Source: an uncultured Succiniclasticum sp. (lineage in GTDB: Bacteria > Bacillota > Negativicutes > Acidaminococcales > Acidaminococcaceae). Taken from it: 64,000 bases of DNA. The stretch is from contig UQUU01000002.1 in NCBI GenBank assembly GCA_900544275.1, positions 1 through 64,000 on the forward strand. Direction: 5' to 3'. The notes beneath the pieces were generated by a model. That model did not search any database. It saw only the letters and a list, made by a program, of their open reading frames with translations, and was not told the DNA's origin. Made by a program: the position numbers and the translations under genes. Shown piece by piece: positions 62,840-64,000 of the stretch (its first letter is position 1; every line of letters starts with the position of its first letter).

Positions 62840-64000
62840 ATGAGTAATTTAAATGCCACTCCCGCCGGCGAACGGGTTCATATCGGTTTATTCGGCTGCC
62901 GCAACGCAGGTAAATCCAGTCTGATCAATGCCCTGACAGGGCAATCACTGGCAGTTGTTTCGGACGTCCCTGGCACCACCACGGATCCGGTGGGCAAGGC
63001 CATGGAGCTGTTGCCTTTAGGTCCCGTCCTTTTCATCGACACCGGCGGCCTGGACGACAGCGGCGCCTTAGGAGAGATGCGGGTCCAAAAGGCCCGGCAA
63101 ATATTAAACAAAACCGATGTGGCGCTGGTGGTCATCGACAGTACACAGGGCATTCGCGCGGAGGATGAAGAACTTTTGCTGCGCATCAAGGAAAAAGGGG
63201 TATCCTGCCTTATTGTTTTTACAAAATCCGAACTGGCAGAAGCAAAAACGCCCCCGGCCTCCCTGCCTTTCCCTCACATCGCAGTCAGCGCAGTAACCGG
63301 TCAAAACATAGAAAAGTTAAAAAATCTGCTGGCACAGCAACTGCCCCAACAGGAATTACGATTTCCCCTTTGCGCCGATTTATTGCAGCCGGGCCGGACG
63401 GTCATCCTGGTCACACCCATCGACAGCGCGGCGCCCAAAGGACGGCTGATCCTGCCCCAGCAACAGACGATACGCGAAATTATCGACGCCGGGGCCTGCG
63501 CACTGGTTACCCGGGAAGACGGCTTACAGCGTACGCTGGATAATTTGAAAACGCCCCCGGCTCTTGTCATTACAGACAGTCAGGTTTTCAAACGAGTGGC
63601 GAAAGACACACCGGCAGAAATACCGCTTACCTCTTTTTCCATTCTGATGGCCCGCCATAAAGGGAATCTGTCAGCCGCTGTCAACGGGATCGTCGCTTTA
63701 AAACACTTGCAGGATAACGGCCTTGTGCTTATTTCCGAAGGTTGTACACATCATCGCCAGTGCGGTGATATCGGTACAGTAAAACTGCCTGCCTGGCTGC
63801 AGGAAAAAACCGGTAAAACATTACAGTTTACCTGGACCAGCGGCACGGAATTCCCTTTGGATCTTACCCCCTATCAATTAATCGTCCATTGCGGAGGCTG
63901 TATGCTGAATGAACGGGAAATGCAGTACCGCTATCGCTGTGCCGAAGAACAGCAGGTACCTATGACAAACTACGGTCTTTGTATCGCCTATACACAAGGT
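62840..64000 (+). CDS. hydF: [FeFe]-hydrogenase H-cluster maturation GTPase HydF, 3' end cut by window edge
   Basis: 387 residues visible of about 400. GTPase motifs: G1 GCRNAGKSS (19-27), G2 VPGTTTDPV, G3 DTGG, and a TKSE G4-like box. The iron-sulfur site is C302-x-H304 followed by C351-x-x-C354, the known HydF pattern. HydF is the scaffold that receives the diiron subcluster made by HydE and HydG and hands it to apo-hydrogenase. AAGGAGG lies 7 bases upstream of the ATG. This shows the organism makes an [FeFe] hydrogenase. Confidence 0.96.
   Translation, partial: MSNLNATPAGERVHIGLFGCRNAGKSSLINALTGQSLAVVSDVPGTTTDPVGKAMELLPLGPVLFIDTGGLDDSGALGEMRVQKARQILNKTDVALVVIDSTQGIRAEDEELLLRIKEKGVSCLIVFTKSELAEAKTPPASLPFPHIAVSAVTGQNIEKLKNLLAQQLPQQELRFPLCADLLQPGRTVILVTPIDSAAPKGRLILPQQQTIREIIDAGACALVTREDGLQRTLDNLKTPPALVITDSQVFKRVAKDTPAEIPLTSFSILMARHKGNLSAAVNGIVALKHLQDNGLVLISEGCTHHRQCGDIGTVKLPAWLQEKTGKTLQFTWTSGTEFPLDLTPYQLIVHCGGCMLNEREMQYRYRCAEEQQVPMTNYGLCIAYTQG

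Overview
The window looks like a chromosomal segment of a Gram-negative-staining Firmicute of the class Negativicutes (Acidaminococcaceae-like; genus not determinable here). The case rests on Firmicute gene neighbourhoods (ccpN-ppsR-dnaG-rpoD, yicC-remA-gmk-rpoZ-coaBC, scpA-scpB-rluB-cmk-plsC, dprA-topA-trmFO-xerC-codY), an IspH-ribosomal S1 fusion, anaerobe functions ([FeFe]-hydrogenase maturase HydF, type 2 IPP isomerase) and roughly balanced base composition in the core genes. Two segments are clearly more AT-rich and look acquired: about 1-4150 and the CRISPR-cas locus.

Region by region: 1-4233 is an accessory island abutting the 3' end of a CAT-anticodon tRNA. It holds a truncated ISL3-type transposase, a tightly coupled three-gene module (GHKL ATPase, DUF4325 STAS-like protein, two-TM membrane protein) and a decayed large serine recombinase whose frame runs into the tRNA. 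4318-10488 is the sigma factor/primase block with the PEP-metabolism regulators CcpN and PpsR. 10597-12069 is metK under a SAM-I riboswitch. 12153-15635 is coaBC, rpoZ, gmk, remA and yicC. 15846-20184 has a secreted orphan, the ribosome-quality-control factor RqcH, an LrgA/LrgB pair and a cytidylate-kinase-like protein behind a structured leader.

20654-27416 is a complete tetrapyrrole operon from glutamyl-tRNA to uroporphyrinogen III plus precorrin-2 oxidation (sirC-type gene, hemA, hemC, cobA-hemD fusion, hemB, hemL). 27915-39641 is a complete type I-C CRISPR-Cas system: 57 repeats and 56 spacers, an AT-rich leader next to cas2, and cas3-cas5c-cas8c-cas7-cas4-cas1-cas2 in one leftward operon.

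39966-44142 has a flavodoxin, an M18 aminopeptidase, and a coupled sn-glycerol-1-phosphate dehydrogenase/type 2 IPP isomerase pair. 44279-53033 is the ispH-S1, plsC, cmk, flavoprotein, rluB, scpB, scpA, site-2-protease and trpS series. 53314-62669 has a metallophosphoesterase, codY, xerC, trmFO, topA, dprA and a diacylglycerol glycosyltransferase-like gene. The window ends inside hydF.

The best candidate for an undescribed system is the GHKL/DUF4325/membrane-protein module at 1197-3123. Other points worth follow-up are the large insertion in RpoD, two stacked terminators behind the SAM-I aptamer, the unassigned structured leader near 20.3 kb, a short upstream ORF coupled to cobA-hemD, repeat motifs in the CRISPR leader, and the G1P dehydrogenase/IDI-2 pair.
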